A stretch of 64,000 bases of DNA, from the NCBI GenBank assembly GCA_049516155.1, contig JBEKTJ010000002.1, positions 74,114 to 138,113 of the forward strand, written 5' to 3'. The DNA comes from Bog-159 sp049516155. Its GTDB lineage: Bacteria; Acidobacteriota; Terriglobia; Bryobacterales; Bryobacteraceae. The position numbers and the translations under genes are program-made. Within the stretch, counting starts at the first letter, position 1. Each line of letters opens with the position of its first letter. Under the pieces are notes generated by a model. That model was given only the letters and a program-made list of their open reading frames with translations. It did not search any database and was not told the DNA's origin. Positions 1 to 8,289 of the stretch are shown here, in pieces.

Positions 1-2
1 GC

Positions 3-230
3 GAGCAGAACAGCCACTTGAGCATGGCGCCGCAGACCATTCGGGAGATTCTGGACCGCATCCAGCGCAAGGTTGGCAGTCCGGAGGGGCCCGTAGCGGC
101 AGTGACCACCGCGGGCGCCCGTTATTTTCTGCGGCAGATGGTGGAGCCCGCCCTGCCGAACCTGTTCTTCCTCTCGCACAACGAGATTCCGGCCGGCGTG
201 AAGGTAGTTTCTTTAGGAGTCATTCAATAA
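3..230 (+). CDS. flhA: FlhA C-terminus, flagellar export gate (partial)
   Basis: The frame is open from the window edge and ends at the TAA at 228-230, so only about 75 C-terminal residues are present. They match the end of the FlhA cytosolic domain: RYFLRQMVEPALPNLFFLS, then HNEIP and a final KVVSLGVI. In the family this subdomain belongs to the FlhA ring that receives chaperone-substrate complexes at the flagellar type III export gate in the inner membrane. The stop lies nine bases before flhF, and an AGAGGAG ribosome binding site fills the gap, so the two are almost certainly co-transcribed. The rest of the gene lies upstream of the window. Confidence 0.88.
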   Translation, partial: EQNSHLSMAPQTIREILDRIQRKVGSPEGPVAAVTTAGARYFLRQMVEPALPNLFFLSHNEIPAGVKVVSLGVIQ

Positions 231-239
231 AGAGGAGAT

Positions 240-1346
240 ATGCGAATCAAATCGTTTTACGCAAGCACGATCGAGGGGGCGCTCGCCCTGGCGCGCAGGG
301 AGTTGGGTAGCGAAGCCATGCTGGTAGAGTCCCGCCACGCTCCCCTCGCAATGCGCCATTTGGGAGAGTACGAAGTGGTGTGCGCCTTGGTGCCGGAAGC
401 GGAGACCGCCAAGCCGCAGGCCGAAGAGGATGCCGGCGCGCACGATGTCCGGTTGGCCAGTGAACTGGCGGAGATGCGCAGGCAGCTGGACGTGATGGGA
501 AAAACCATTACGCGCTCGGCCTGGAGCGGGGCACGCTGGCCGTCCGCCGGCCCGGAGATATCGGAATGGCACGCCCGGCTGATGGCGACGGACATGGACG
601 GCGAACTCGTGCATCAAATTCTAGACGCCGCCGAACGCCACTGTGGGCCGCAATTCAGCGGGGTGGACGGCGCCATAACGGCGGAGATCGAACAACGCAT
701 CTTGGTGAATGGCCCGTTGGCATCGGCGAGTGGGCCGCGCGCGGTGGCCCTGGCCGGCCCCCCAGGCGCCGGCAAGACGACGATGTTGACCAAAATGGCC
801 GTGACCTGGGGCTTGGCCGAGCGCCGGGCGCTCACGCTGGTGTCCATGGACGATTTCCGCGTAGCGGGCGCCGACCAATTGCGGTCCTACGCCACCATTC
901 TCGGCGCCGGCTTCCAGGCGCTGGACAGCGTGGGAGCGCTGGCACAACTGCTCGACGAGCATCACGGAAAACGGCTGGTTCTGATCGACACTCCCGGATA
1001 TGGCCCGCGCGATATGGATCGTGCGGCAGACTTGGCCCGCTTTCTGTCAACCAGGCCGGAAATTGCAACCCATCTCGTATTAACGGCCTCCATGAAATCA
1101 GCCGATCTAAGCCATGTGGCGGAACGCTTCGATATATTCCGTCCGTCCTGCCTGCTGTTCACCAGGCTGGACGAGACAGCTTGCTTCGGCACGGCGTTCT
1201 CCTTATCGGTGCGGCTGGGCAAGCCCATCTCATTCCTGGGTACCGGACAGGAAATCCCGGAAGACGCCGCGCCGGCCACCAAAGAGCGTATTCTCAGCCT
1301 GCTTTGGCCGCGGACACTTAGCGCCGCCACGCGGTTAGCCGCGTGA
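240..1346 (+). CDS. flhF: FlhF, SRP-family GTPase for flagellar placement
   Basis: A 368-residue protein starting MRIKSFYA, the usual FlhF N-terminus. A variable, charged basic domain covers roughly residues 1-150, followed by the NG GTPase module. Visible motifs are the P-loop GPPGAGKTT (about 173-181), the SRP-type insertion motif DDFRVAGADQLRSYA (the family form is DTYRIGAVEQLKTYA), DTPG (about 250-253), TRLDET in the TKLDE position, and the closing GQEIPED. FlhF directs the site and number of flagella and works at the membrane with FlhG, which is not in this window. The start is supported by AGAGGAG at 231-237. It sits directly between flhA and the flagellar sigma factor gene, as in many polar flagellates. 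Confidence 0.93.
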   Translation: MRIKSFYASTIEGALALARRELGSEAMLVESRHAPLAMRHLGEYEVVCALVPEAETAKPQAEEDAGAHDVRLASELAEMRRQLDVMGKTITRSAWSGARWPSAGPEISEWHARLMATDMDGELVHQILDAAERHCGPQFSGVDGAITAEIEQRILVNGPLASASGPRAVALAGPPGAGKTTMLTKMAVTWGLAERRALTLVSMDDFRVAGADQLRSYATILGAGFQALDSVGALAQLLDEHHGKRLVLIDTPGYGPRDMDRAADLARFLSTRPEIATHLVLTASMKSADLSHVAERFDIFRPSCLLFTRLDETACFGTAFSLSVRLGKPISFLGTGQEIPEDAAPATKERILSLLWPRTLSAATRLAA

Positions 1347-1366
1347 AAGGAATTGCGTGAGGCGCC

Positions 1367-2131
1367 ATGTCTAATCCATACTGCTGCCCCGGCACCGGGG
1401 ACGCCGTCATCGAGCAACGCGAACGCCTCATTCTGGAGCACTTGCCGCAAGTCCGGCTGATTGCCCGCCGGATCCGGGACCGCTTGCCCGAAAATGTGAG
1501 TCTCGACGATCTGGTATCGGCTGGAATTGTCGGCCTGATCGCAGCCGTGGACCTATACGATGCCTCACACAACGTCAAGTTGAAAACCTACGCCGAGCAC
1601 AAAATCCGAGGCGCTATTCTGGATAGCCTCCGCGGTCTGGACTGGGCGCCGCGGCAAAGGCGCAAGAAGGCCAAGCAGATCGAGCTCGCCATATCGCGCG
1701 CGGAGCAGCGGCTGCACCGGATGCCCGGCGAAGATGAGATTGCCGCCGAGCTGGGCCTGGACCTCGAAGAATATCACCGTTGGCTGGTGGAGGTGCAGGG
1801 CCTCAATATCGGCAGCCTGGAATATACCGGGGATGACGGCGAAGGAAAGGGTCTGCTCGAATATCTTAGCGACGACCAGGACCAACTGCCCTCCCGCTTG
1901 CTGGAGCGGTCGCAACTCGAAAAACTGCTGTCCGACGCCATCCGGAAAATACCTCCCATGGAGCGTACGGTTTTGGGTCTCTACTATCTTGAAGAGCTGA
2001 CTCTGCGGGAAATTGCCGATGTGGTGGACCTGCATGAGTCGCGGATCTCCCACTTGAAGTCGCAAGCTATTCTGCGGCTGCGCGCGGACATCGAAAAAGT
2101 CTGGCCCAACCATGCCGGAGGTGTGGTGTGA
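1367..2131 (+). CDS. fliA: Flagellar sigma factor FliA/WhiG type (sigma-28)
   Basis: A 254-residue sigma-70-family factor of the FliA/WhiG group. Region 2 shows LPENVSLDDLVSAGIVGLI and KLKTYAEHKIRGAILDSLR with the typical GLDWAPR end. Region 3 follows (RMPGEDEIAAELGL), and region 4 carries ERTVLGLYYLEELTLREIA plus a helix-turn-helix ending SRISHLKSQAILRLR. Factors of this group direct RNA polymerase to late flagellar and chemotaxis promoters. It starts 20 bases after flhF, and its last codon overlaps the next start by four bases (GTGA), so translation is probably coupled to the switch-protein gene. An anti-sigma FlgM is not visible nearby. Confidence 0.92.
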   Translation: MSNPYCCPGTGDAVIEQRERLILEHLPQVRLIARRIRDRLPENVSLDDLVSAGIVGLIAAVDLYDASHNVKLKTYAEHKIRGAILDSLRGLDWAPRQRRKKAKQIELAISRAEQRLHRMPGEDEIAAELGLDLEEYHRWLVEVQGLNIGSLEYTGDDGEGKGLLEYLSDDQDQLPSRLLERSQLEKLLSDAIRKIPPMERTVLGLYYLEELTLREIADVVDLHESRISHLKSQAILRLRADIEKVWPNHAGGVV

Positions 2132-2985
2132 CAGGGGACCGCGAGAGTCCCGCGCGGTGGTTTGCGGAGGAATGGACCACGCTGCTGGGGACCGTGCTGG
2201 AGTCTCTGGCGGGAGAGCGCCCTAAGCTCGCCTGTAGCGCGCCCGCCGGCGGAACCGCGCTAGCCACCTTCAGCGCAGAGATTGTGGCACAGCACGGCGC
2301 GGTTCTGTGGTGGCAATATCGCTTTCCATTACCCGGCGAGCCGTCCGCCTGGATCGGGGCTCCAAAGAATGCCTGGACTCTGATCGCCGCGCGCGTCCTG
2401 GGCGCCGCCGGTGTAGAAGACGACTCCCAGGCGCGCGAAACCTATCTGGAGGTCTTGCAGCAATCGCTAGGCGAACTGTCCCGTAGCGCCGGCCGCCGCT
2501 GGGGCCGCCAAGTCGATTGTTCCGGAAATGAAGCGGCGACCGCGCCCGAGTCCGCCGAGTTTTACGTGGTGGAAGCGACCTATCCGGATGCGGCGCTCCC
2601 GCCGCTGGTCATCGCAATCACGGGCACCCCGCAAGATCCCGTTCAGGAGCGGGACACACCGGCGCAGGATGCCAAGGCCGCCGGTCCGGCCGCGGAATAC
2701 GCGGAAACTCACAGTCCACAGCGGTCCCGGACATTCAATCTGCTGATGGGCGTGGAATTGCCTGTAAGCGTTTCGTTTGGGCATGTGCAACTTCCTCTGA
2801 AAGATATCCTCAAGCTGACCGCCGGATCCATCATCGAACTAAACCGCACGGTGGATGAACTGGTAGAGGTCGTGGTCAACAATTGCGTGGTCGCGCGGGG
2901 AGAAGTGGTGGTTGTGGAAGGAAACTATGGTGTGCGGATTCATCAGATCATGACGCGGCAGGAGCGTCTTGAGGCGTTGCCATGA
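2128..2985 (+). CDS. FliN/FliM-family motor switch protein with long N-terminal region
   Basis: A 285-residue protein that uses a GTG start overlapping the stop of the sigma factor gene (GTGA at 2128-2131). The last 80 residues form a clear SpoA (FliN C-terminal) domain: LMGVELPVSVSFGHVQLPLK, then DILKLTAGSIIEL, VDELVEVVVNNCVVARGEVV and GVRIHQI. FliN forms the lower C-ring of the flagellar switch. FliN proper is only about 100-140 residues, so this has some 200 extra N-terminal residues. That part is acidic, contains EVLQQSLGELSRSAGRRWGR, and recalls the extended FliN/FliY or CheC-like regions; I cannot assign it firmly. The gene also overlaps the next one by four bases (ATGA). Confidence 0.85.
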   Translation: MTGDRESPARWFAEEWTTLLGTVLESLAGERPKLACSAPAGGTALATFSAEIVAQHGAVLWWQYRFPLPGEPSAWIGAPKNAWTLIAARVLGAAGVEDDSQARETYLEVLQQSLGELSRSAGRRWGRQVDCSGNEAATAPESAEFYVVEATYPDAALPPLVIAITGTPQDPVQERDTPAQDAKAAGPAAEYAETHSPQRSRTFNLLMGVELPVSVSFGHVQLPLKDILKLTAGSIIELNRTVDELVEVVVNNCVVARGEVVVVEGNYGVRIHQIMTRQERLEALP

Positions 2986-3413
2986 ACGTCTTTCCAAGCA
3001 TTGTTTGGAGCCCTGATTTCATGCTGCAACCACTGGTCTACTACGTCCTGCTGGCAGTGGGTTTCGGATTGTGCATTTATCTGTTCGTAAGCGTCAAAAT
3101 CGAAATCCGCGGTGCGCTCCGCCGCTGCCTGCACGAGCGGCGGCAGGTCCAAGCCTTGGAAGCCGCTCTGGAAGACGCGCGCCTGGCTGTCCAGTCGCTC
3201 GAAACCGACCTGCGTGCAGTGGAACGGCAGACCGGCATGCTGGTGGCGCCGGTGGCCGCCCGATCGGGCCTCAATCTCAGCAAGCGCACTCACGTTCTGC
3301 GGATGCATCGTGGCGGCCAGGATACCGCGGACATTGCGGCCGCGCTGGCATTGCCGCGCAGCGAAGTGGACCTGCTCATCAAGGTCCATCGAATTGTCGT
3401 GGAGCAGATCTGA
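2982..3413 (+). CDS. Small membrane coiled-coil protein of the flagellar operon
   Basis: A 143-residue protein of unknown function. One hydrophobic segment lies at about residues 18-38 (PLVYYVLLAVGFGLCIYLFV). A heptad-rich helix follows at about 45-85 (QVQALEAALEDARLAVQSLE). The C-terminal 40 residues look like a small helix-turn-helix (KRTHVLRMHRGGQDTADIAA followed by ALPRSEVDLLIKVHRI). This layout (TM, coiled coil, short HTH-like tail) resembles the DUF2802/DUF6115 proteins often found in flagellar operons. That match is by architecture and context only. The start overlaps the switch-protein stop by four bases, suggesting a fixed ratio between the two products. Confidence 0.7.
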   Translation: MNVFPSIVWSPDFMLQPLVYYVLLAVGFGLCIYLFVSVKIEIRGALRRCLHERRQVQALEAALEDARLAVQSLETDLRAVERQTGMLVAPVAARSGLNLSKRTHVLRMHRGGQDTADIAAALALPRSEVDLLIKVHRIVVEQI

Positions 3414-3476
3414 GGAAAAATCTTGGCGCAGCCGAACTAAAGTCTTCGCCGGCGCCCGCCGATTCTTGCTATAGCC

Positions 3477-4898
3477 ATGGATAGAGTCGAACCAGCCCGG
3501 CTGTTGTGGATTGCAGCGGAAGATAACGTTGCGGCGGCCGGATACGCCGCTGAAATCGGTGAATTTGCGCTGGAGCACGCCGCAGGAGTACCCGAGGCTC
3601 TGGAGCATCTCAAGCGTTCCCAGATTGACGCCGCGGTGGTCTGCTTTCCCCTCTCCGACTGCGCCCCGGCAGAGGCTCTTGAAAACTTGCAGCGGGTCGA
3701 TGGCAGCGTTCCGCTGATCCTGTGGGATCCTTCGATGCGATTGCAGGATGCGGTGCGCCTAACCAGATCGGGTGCCCGCGACGTATTGGGCGCGGAAGCC
3801 GATCCTGGGCAACTTGCCGACGTGATACGAGATGCCATCGACGACCGCCTAAGCCGGATAGACCGTTCCGGGACCGTCGACGAGACGTGGCGCCGGATTT
3901 TGGTGGGATCGAGCCAGCCATTTCAGGACGTTGTGCGCATGGTGCGCCTGGTGGGAAGCCGGCGATCCACGGTGCTGATCACCGGCGAGACAGGAACCGG
4001 CAAAGAGATGGTCGCGCGCGCGCTGCACATGGCGGGGCCGCGGGGCCGGTTACCCATGGTATCGGTTTGCTGTAGCGCGCTCCCTGAGAATCTGTTGGAA
4101 GCCGAGCTGTTCGGACATGTACGCGGGGCATTCACGGGCGCCATCAATCAGCGTATCGGACGCTTTGAACAGGCTAATGGCAGCACACTGTTCTTAGATG
4201 AAATAGGAGATATGCCGTTGGAACTGCAAGCCAAGCTCCTGCGAGTCCTGCAGGAGCGCGAGTTTCAACGTTTGGGCAGTTCCGAAACCATACGCGTGGA
4301 CGTGCGGGTGGTAGCCGCCACCAACGCCGACCTGCTGGAACGGGTGCGCCAGGGCCGCTTCCGCGAGGATCTGTATTACCGCCTCAATGTGGTTCCCATC
4401 CAGCTCCCGCCGTTGCGCGCGCGAGTGGGAGATGTGGCGGCTTTAACGCATCACTTCATCCGGAAAGTCTGCCGCCTGGAGGATCTGCCCCTGCTGCAGA
4501 TCTCGCGCGAGGCGCTCGCCCGCTTGGCCGCTTACTCCTGGCCCGGCAACGTACGCCAATTGGAGAATGCCGTTGAACGCGCCGTTGTCCTGGGTGAAGA
4601 ACGGGCGATGCTCTATCCATCCGACTTCCCGCTGGACGGCAACGCCGCTCGCGCAGTTAGCGCACGCGCCGGCGCTAACTTTGTTCAGGTGCCCGACGAC
4701 GGTCTGGATTTCGAAGAAACGGTGGGGCAGATTGCGCGCAATATCCTTGAGCAAGCACTCCGGAAGACGAATGGAAACAAGAAACTGGCGGCCGATCTAC
4801 TCCGGCTCAAACGAACCACGCTGGCAGCGAAGCTGAGAAGCCTGGAATGCGATCCGGAGATAACCGCACTGGCGGCGGACTTCGTGCACTGCGCCTGA
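3477..4898 (+). CDS. Sigma-54-dependent activator (NtrC/FleQ type) with degenerate receiver
   Basis: A 473-residue enhancer-binding protein. The N-terminal 125 residues have the pattern of a response-regulator receiver, but the phospho-acceptor Asp is replaced (IDAAVVCFPLSD) and the conserved Lys after GARDVL is missing, so phosphorylation is unlikely. The central AAA+ domain is intact: Walker A GETGTGKE (170-177), the sigma-54 contact loop GAFTGA (217-222), Walker B LFLDEIGD and the sensor region LYYRLNVVPIQLPPLR. A Fis-type helix-turn-helix closes the protein (NKKLAADLLRLKRTTLAAKL). Such proteins (FleQ, FlrA) head flagellar cascades. The position at the end of the flagellar operon supports that role, but its targets cannot be read here. 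Confidence 0.88.
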   Translation: MDRVEPARLLWIAAEDNVAAAGYAAEIGEFALEHAAGVPEALEHLKRSQIDAAVVCFPLSDCAPAEALENLQRVDGSVPLILWDPSMRLQDAVRLTRSGARDVLGAEADPGQLADVIRDAIDDRLSRIDRSGTVDETWRRILVGSSQPFQDVVRMVRLVGSRRSTVLITGETGTGKEMVARALHMAGPRGRLPMVSVCCSALPENLLEAELFGHVRGAFTGAINQRIGRFEQANGSTLFLDEIGDMPLELQAKLLRVLQEREFQRLGSSETIRVDVRVVAATNADLLERVRQGRFREDLYYRLNVVPIQLPPLRARVGDVAALTHHFIRKVCRLEDLPLLQISREALARLAAYSWPGNVRQLENAVERAVVLGEERAMLYPSDFPLDGNAARAVSARAGANFVQVPDDGLDFEETVGQIARNILEQALRKTNGNKKLAADLLRLKRTTLAAKLRSLECDPEITALAADFVHCA

Positions 4899-4912
4899 GG
4901 CCATTGGATCCC

Positions 4913-5893
4913 ATGCCGCATCGTGAACCAATGGCGGAATCCGCGAGTCTATCCCAAGAGCGTTTGGATGCGGCGCCGCCCAGCGACGCGGGCCTCGGAT
5001 CAGCGGCCCTAATTCGTGTGGTGGAATCTCACCGCGCCTGGCTGGGGCGGTGCCCGGGTGGCCGGCAGGCCTGCCTTCACGGTGTGGTGCCAGATGCGGC
5101 TCTGGACAAAGTGAACTTCGAACGCGCCGACCTGAAATCAGCCAAATTCATCAATGCGCGCATGTCCGGCGCTAATCTCGGCGGCGCGAATCTACAATTC
5201 GCCGACCTTAGCAATGCCAACCTGATTGAAGCAAATTTATCGCACGCCGAGTTGTCGGATGCCAGACTGGATGGTACGTTGCTGGGTCGGGCTAACCTGA
5301 CCGAAATCCGTTGCCTGAGAGCCTCCTTCCGCGGCGCCAACCTGCGCGAGGCCCATCTGCTCGAAGGAAGCATCGAGAAGTGCGATTTCACGGGCGCCGT
5401 CCTCGGCGCCGCGCGGCTGTTGCAGGCCAAAGTGTTGGACTGCAACTTCACGGATGCGGAACTCACGGGCGCCAATCTCTACCACTGTGTGTTCCGATGG
5501 TGCAAGCTTCCGGGAATTTCAGCCGTGGGATCGAATTGGGGCACTGCGACGGTGCAGGATTGCGAATTCCGAAGGGCCGACTTGACGTCCGCACGCTTCG
5601 AACGCGCCGACCTCCGCCAAAGCTCCTTTTGGCATGCTACGCTCACCGGAGCCAATCTTCAAAGCGCCCGGCTGAATGGCGCCAATCTGGAATGCGCGAA
5701 TCTTACAGGGGTTCGGTTCGACGACGCGGCCACGTTGAGTGCGAACTTCCGGGGCGCAAATCTGCAGGGGGCCAGAGGGCTCACACAGACCCAACTCGGC
5801 CAAGCGCGCACCGACTGCGACACGATAATGCCAGACGGTTCTCGCGGTCCCTTCCTGCTGGGATCTGGGGCAAACCGGCCCCTTCGCCTCTAA
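4913..5893 (+). CDS. Pentapeptide-repeat protein
   Basis: From about residue 60 to the end the protein is built of A(D/N)LXX pentapeptides (ANLGGANLQFADLSNANLIE and many more). These fold as a right-handed quadrilateral beta-helix. An ATG at 4847 would start inside the sigma-54 activator gene; I prefer 4913, which lies 14 bases after that gene's stop with GAGG twelve bases upstream. An ATG at 4931 is also possible. A short leader contains HRAWLGRCPGGRQACLHGVV before the repeats. There is no signal peptide, so it is probably cytosolic. Function is unknown: pentapeptide proteins range from gyrase protection to scaffolding. The same-strand position right behind flagellar genes suggests, but does not show, a link to motility. 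Confidence 0.82.
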   Translation: MPHREPMAESASLSQERLDAAPPSDAGLGSAALIRVVESHRAWLGRCPGGRQACLHGVVPDAALDKVNFERADLKSAKFINARMSGANLGGANLQFADLSNANLIEANLSHAELSDARLDGTLLGRANLTEIRCLRASFRGANLREAHLLEGSIEKCDFTGAVLGAARLLQAKVLDCNFTDAELTGANLYHCVFRWCKLPGISAVGSNWGTATVQDCEFRRADLTSARFERADLRQSSFWHATLTGANLQSARLNGANLECANLTGVRFDDAATLSANFRGANLQGARGLTQTQLGQARTDCDTIMPDGSRGPFLLGSGANRPLRL

Positions 5894-5959
5894 GGCGGGA
5901 CCAACTGCCCTCGAAACATGCTGCCCCCCTCGCGCGGACCACCGAATGGCCGCGCAGCA

Positions 5960-6448
5960 TTATTGGGTTGCGCCAGATCCTTCGGGGCCTCTCGGCAGTG
6001 TCAACAGGTTCAGGGCTGTCGCTTCGTGTATCGCGGGCATCAAGGCTGCGGCGCTTTGCAGCGCGGCCAACTGAGTCTTCTGGCCCGGCGTCAGCACGGC
6101 TAGCGCTTGCTGCTGGTAGCTGGCGCGGATAGGCCCCGCCTGTTGCTCCAGGCTCCGGATACTGAGCACCAGTTTTCCCACTTCGGCGGCGTCGGCGCTG
6201 GAACCTTGCTCCTGTGTCCGCAGGCTCTGCCGCAGCGGGCCGCTCTGGTGGTAAATCGGTCTTAGCGCCGCCTCCTCCGCTTGGCGCAACTGTTGCAAAG
6301 TGGAGATCTGCGCCGCGGTTAGGTTGAGATAGCTTTGCACCGCAGTAGTCCTTTGCGTGGAGGACATGCCGTGCTGGCGGAAACCCCCAGGCCCCTGCGC
6401 GAAGGCCGCCGTGGCGACAAGGGTGAAGCAAACGAGACCGAAGTTCAT
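5960..6448 (-). CDS. Small periplasmic LTXXQ-motif protein (Spy/CpxP-like)
   Basis: A 162-residue secreted protein. The start at 6448 follows GAGGAG on the minus strand and gives a signal peptide MNFGLVCFTLVATAAFAQ. Longer upstream readings lack a binding site. The mature part is helical and Gln/Ala-rich, with two LTXXQ boxes (LTAAQISTLQQL near residue 45 and LTPGQKTQLAAL near 125), the hallmark of Spy/CpxP periplasmic chaperones and metal-responsive relatives. It is expressed opposite to the flagellar operon and converges with the pentapeptide gene. No two-component system lies nearby. The specific function is unassigned. Confidence 0.75.
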   Translation of the reverse strand: MNFGLVCFTLVATAAFAQGPGGFRQHGMSSTQRTTAVQSYLNLTAAQISTLQQLRQAEEAALRPIYHQSGPLRQSLRTQEQGSSADAAEVGKLVLSIRSLEQQAGPIRASYQQQALAVLTPGQKTQLAALQSAAALMPAIHEATALNLLTLPRGPEGSGATQ

Positions 6449-7319
6449 ACTTTTGAGTTCTCCTCTATTTTTCATTATGCAGGGAAAAGCGGCCTCGAAT
6501 CTGTTAAACCTTTGATAAATCGATATCCAATCAGTTTGTACGGCCGGCCGCCATACGGCGCTTCGGTCGTCTTGTACCCGCCTCCCGCAACCCTGAGGTG
6601 CCCAAGTCGTTTCAGTGGTGCGATGGCCCAGGAGTTGATGACCTTCAGTACTTAAGTCCGGTAGAGCGGCCACCGATGCCGTGAATCCGAATCCACGCTG
6701 CACGCAGCCGTTGTTTGATCCCCGTTGGCTGGGTTGTCGCATCTTGTCGATTTACACAGAGGGCTGCTTTGGGTGGGCGGCACGCTCACTCCGGCCGAAC
6801 GCTCCTGAATGGAGGCTGCAGTGCAATAGGCACCGCAAATAACGGAGCGCGACATAAGATGTGAGCGTTCAGGCTGGATACGCCGAGCTGAGGCCCCGAT
6901 GTCGCAGCCCCTAACCCATATGGAAGCCAAGCGCGCCAGCGTCTGGCAGCAGTTTTTGGAACGCGGAGATCATTACCGCAGATCCATCAGCGCGGTAGCT
7001 CGCCGTTGGGAAATCAAACTGAAAATTGCGCCAAGCCCAATGATCCAGGTCGCAAAGTCCTACGCGAAGTCGCCGAGTTCCATCATTGGCAAAACCTGAA
7101 GTGCTCAACTGCACGCCCTCAACGAACAAATCTGCCGTTTGCGTTCGGTCGACTCCGATGTGTGCCTGAGTGGCCACTGCGGCCAAATGCCCCGTGGATC
7201 GAGAACTTGATCGCAACTTTACGGCGCAAAGGCCCTTCTTACATATTTCAGGTCAACGCTCCTTTCTCGGGAATAAACGCCTCACCTCCCAGTTATCCAC
7301 GATGAAGGAAGAAAAACGT
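6449..7319. other. No recognisable gene (about 870 bp)
   Basis: Short open frames occur on both strands, for example a 66-codon plus-strand frame at 6899-7099 and a 92-codon minus-strand frame at 6652-6930. None has a convincing ribosome binding site, conserved motif or codon pattern. Base composition is less GC-rich than the flanks in places, and the next feature downstream is a pseudogene, so this looks like decayed accessory DNA. I see no tRNA or terminator signature. Confidence 0.5.
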
Positions 7320-7844
7320 ATGAAAAACATTTTAACGTCGCTCTTGAATTCCGCCTACGCAAGGTCCAACGTCGACGCTGATTCTCAGATTGATGGCGGG
7401 AGGCGTGTTCCTGTGGCAAGGGATTTTGAAGTTTGTGTACGTAAACCAGGGAATCGGGCGCTTCACGAAGCTGGGTATGCCGTTTCCCCACATGACCGCC
7501 AACTCTGGCGCCGGCCTCGAGATCGCTGGAGGATTGCTCTCTCTGGCCTGATGACGCGGCTAATTGCGATTCCGTTCATTATAGAAATGATCGTGGCCAT
7601 ACTGTCGACGAAAATCTCTTTGTACCTGGGGACCTCGCCGCTGCCTTTGCCGCCCGCGCCGCCGCGGGCTGGGATCTGGGCCGTTTTGCACGAGGGCCGG
7701 TCCGATTACGCGCAACTCTTGACGACCGCCTTCTTGATGATCAACGGCCCCGGGAAATGGCCCCTGGATGCGGTGCTGCTCAGGAAGAAGGAAGAGAAGT
7801 CCGATGGAGGACGCAGTCCGTCGATCCGTGAGCTTGCCGCCTGA
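7320..7844 (+). pseudogene. DoxX-family membrane protein, broken by two frameshifts
   Basis: The start ATG at 7320 follows GAAGGAAGAAAAACGT and reads MKNILTSLLNSAYARSNVD. After that the DoxX sequence continues one frame over: LILRLMAGGVFLWQGILKFV, then FTKLGMPFPHMTA, SGAGLEIAGGLLSLA and a stop near 7550. It then returns to the first frame as GLMTRLIAIPFIIEMIVAIL and DYAQLLTTAFLMINGPGKW. Together these cover a complete four-helix DoxX-type protein (subfamily of quinone/thiosulfate-linked membrane proteins). Two compensating lesions, near 7375 and 7550, break it. The first frame happens to stay open throughout, which gives a misleading 224-codon ORF starting at 7170. Confidence 0.7.
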
Positions 7845-7866
7845 CGACCGGCGCCTATATTAAATT

Positions 7867-8289
7867 GTGACGGATCGACGCGCCGATACAAGTTCTTTCG
7901 AAGCGCAGGCGATGCCCACGTTCGCCTCGCTGTACAACTTGGCGTACTGGCTTACACAGAACCGCGAAGAAGCTGAAGATCTGGTGCAGGAGACCTACCT
8001 GAAGGCACTCAAGGGCTTCGCTTCGTTCCAGCAAGGGACCAATCTCCGCGCCTGGATGTACCGGATACTGCGTAACACGTTTCTGACGTCGCGCACCAGG
8101 TTGAGCGTAAGAATGACCGATCCGCTAAAGCCTGAAGACGACCCGGCGGCGCAGCCGGCAATAATCGATACACCGGAGTCGCGAGGATGGCGCGCACCAA
8201 AGAGTTCGACGGCGGCCGAGCCCTCGACGATGCCGTCCGCGTCTTCTGGGAGAAGGGCTACGAGGCGACCTCGATCCAGGATCTGGTGA
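7867..8289 (+). pseudogene. ECF sigma factor truncated after region 2
   Basis: The GTG start at 7867 opens a normal ECF sigma region 2: LYNLAYWLTQNREEAEDLVQ, ETYLKALKGFASFQQGTNLR and AWMYRILRNTF. The linker reaches IIDTPES at about 8180 and then stops resembling a sigma factor. Region 4, which binds the -35 element, is missing, and the frame continues as an out-of-frame reading of the TetR gene that starts at 8187. A region-2-only product could bind core polymerase but not select promoters normally. The abrupt end exactly where the regulator begins suggests a deletion or recombination joint rather than gradual decay. Confidence 0.65.

Noticed and set aside
7170..7844. 224-codon ORF as a single protein
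   Set aside because: Only its two ends match DoxX; the middle belongs to another frame, so the continuous reading is an artefact of compensating frameshifts.
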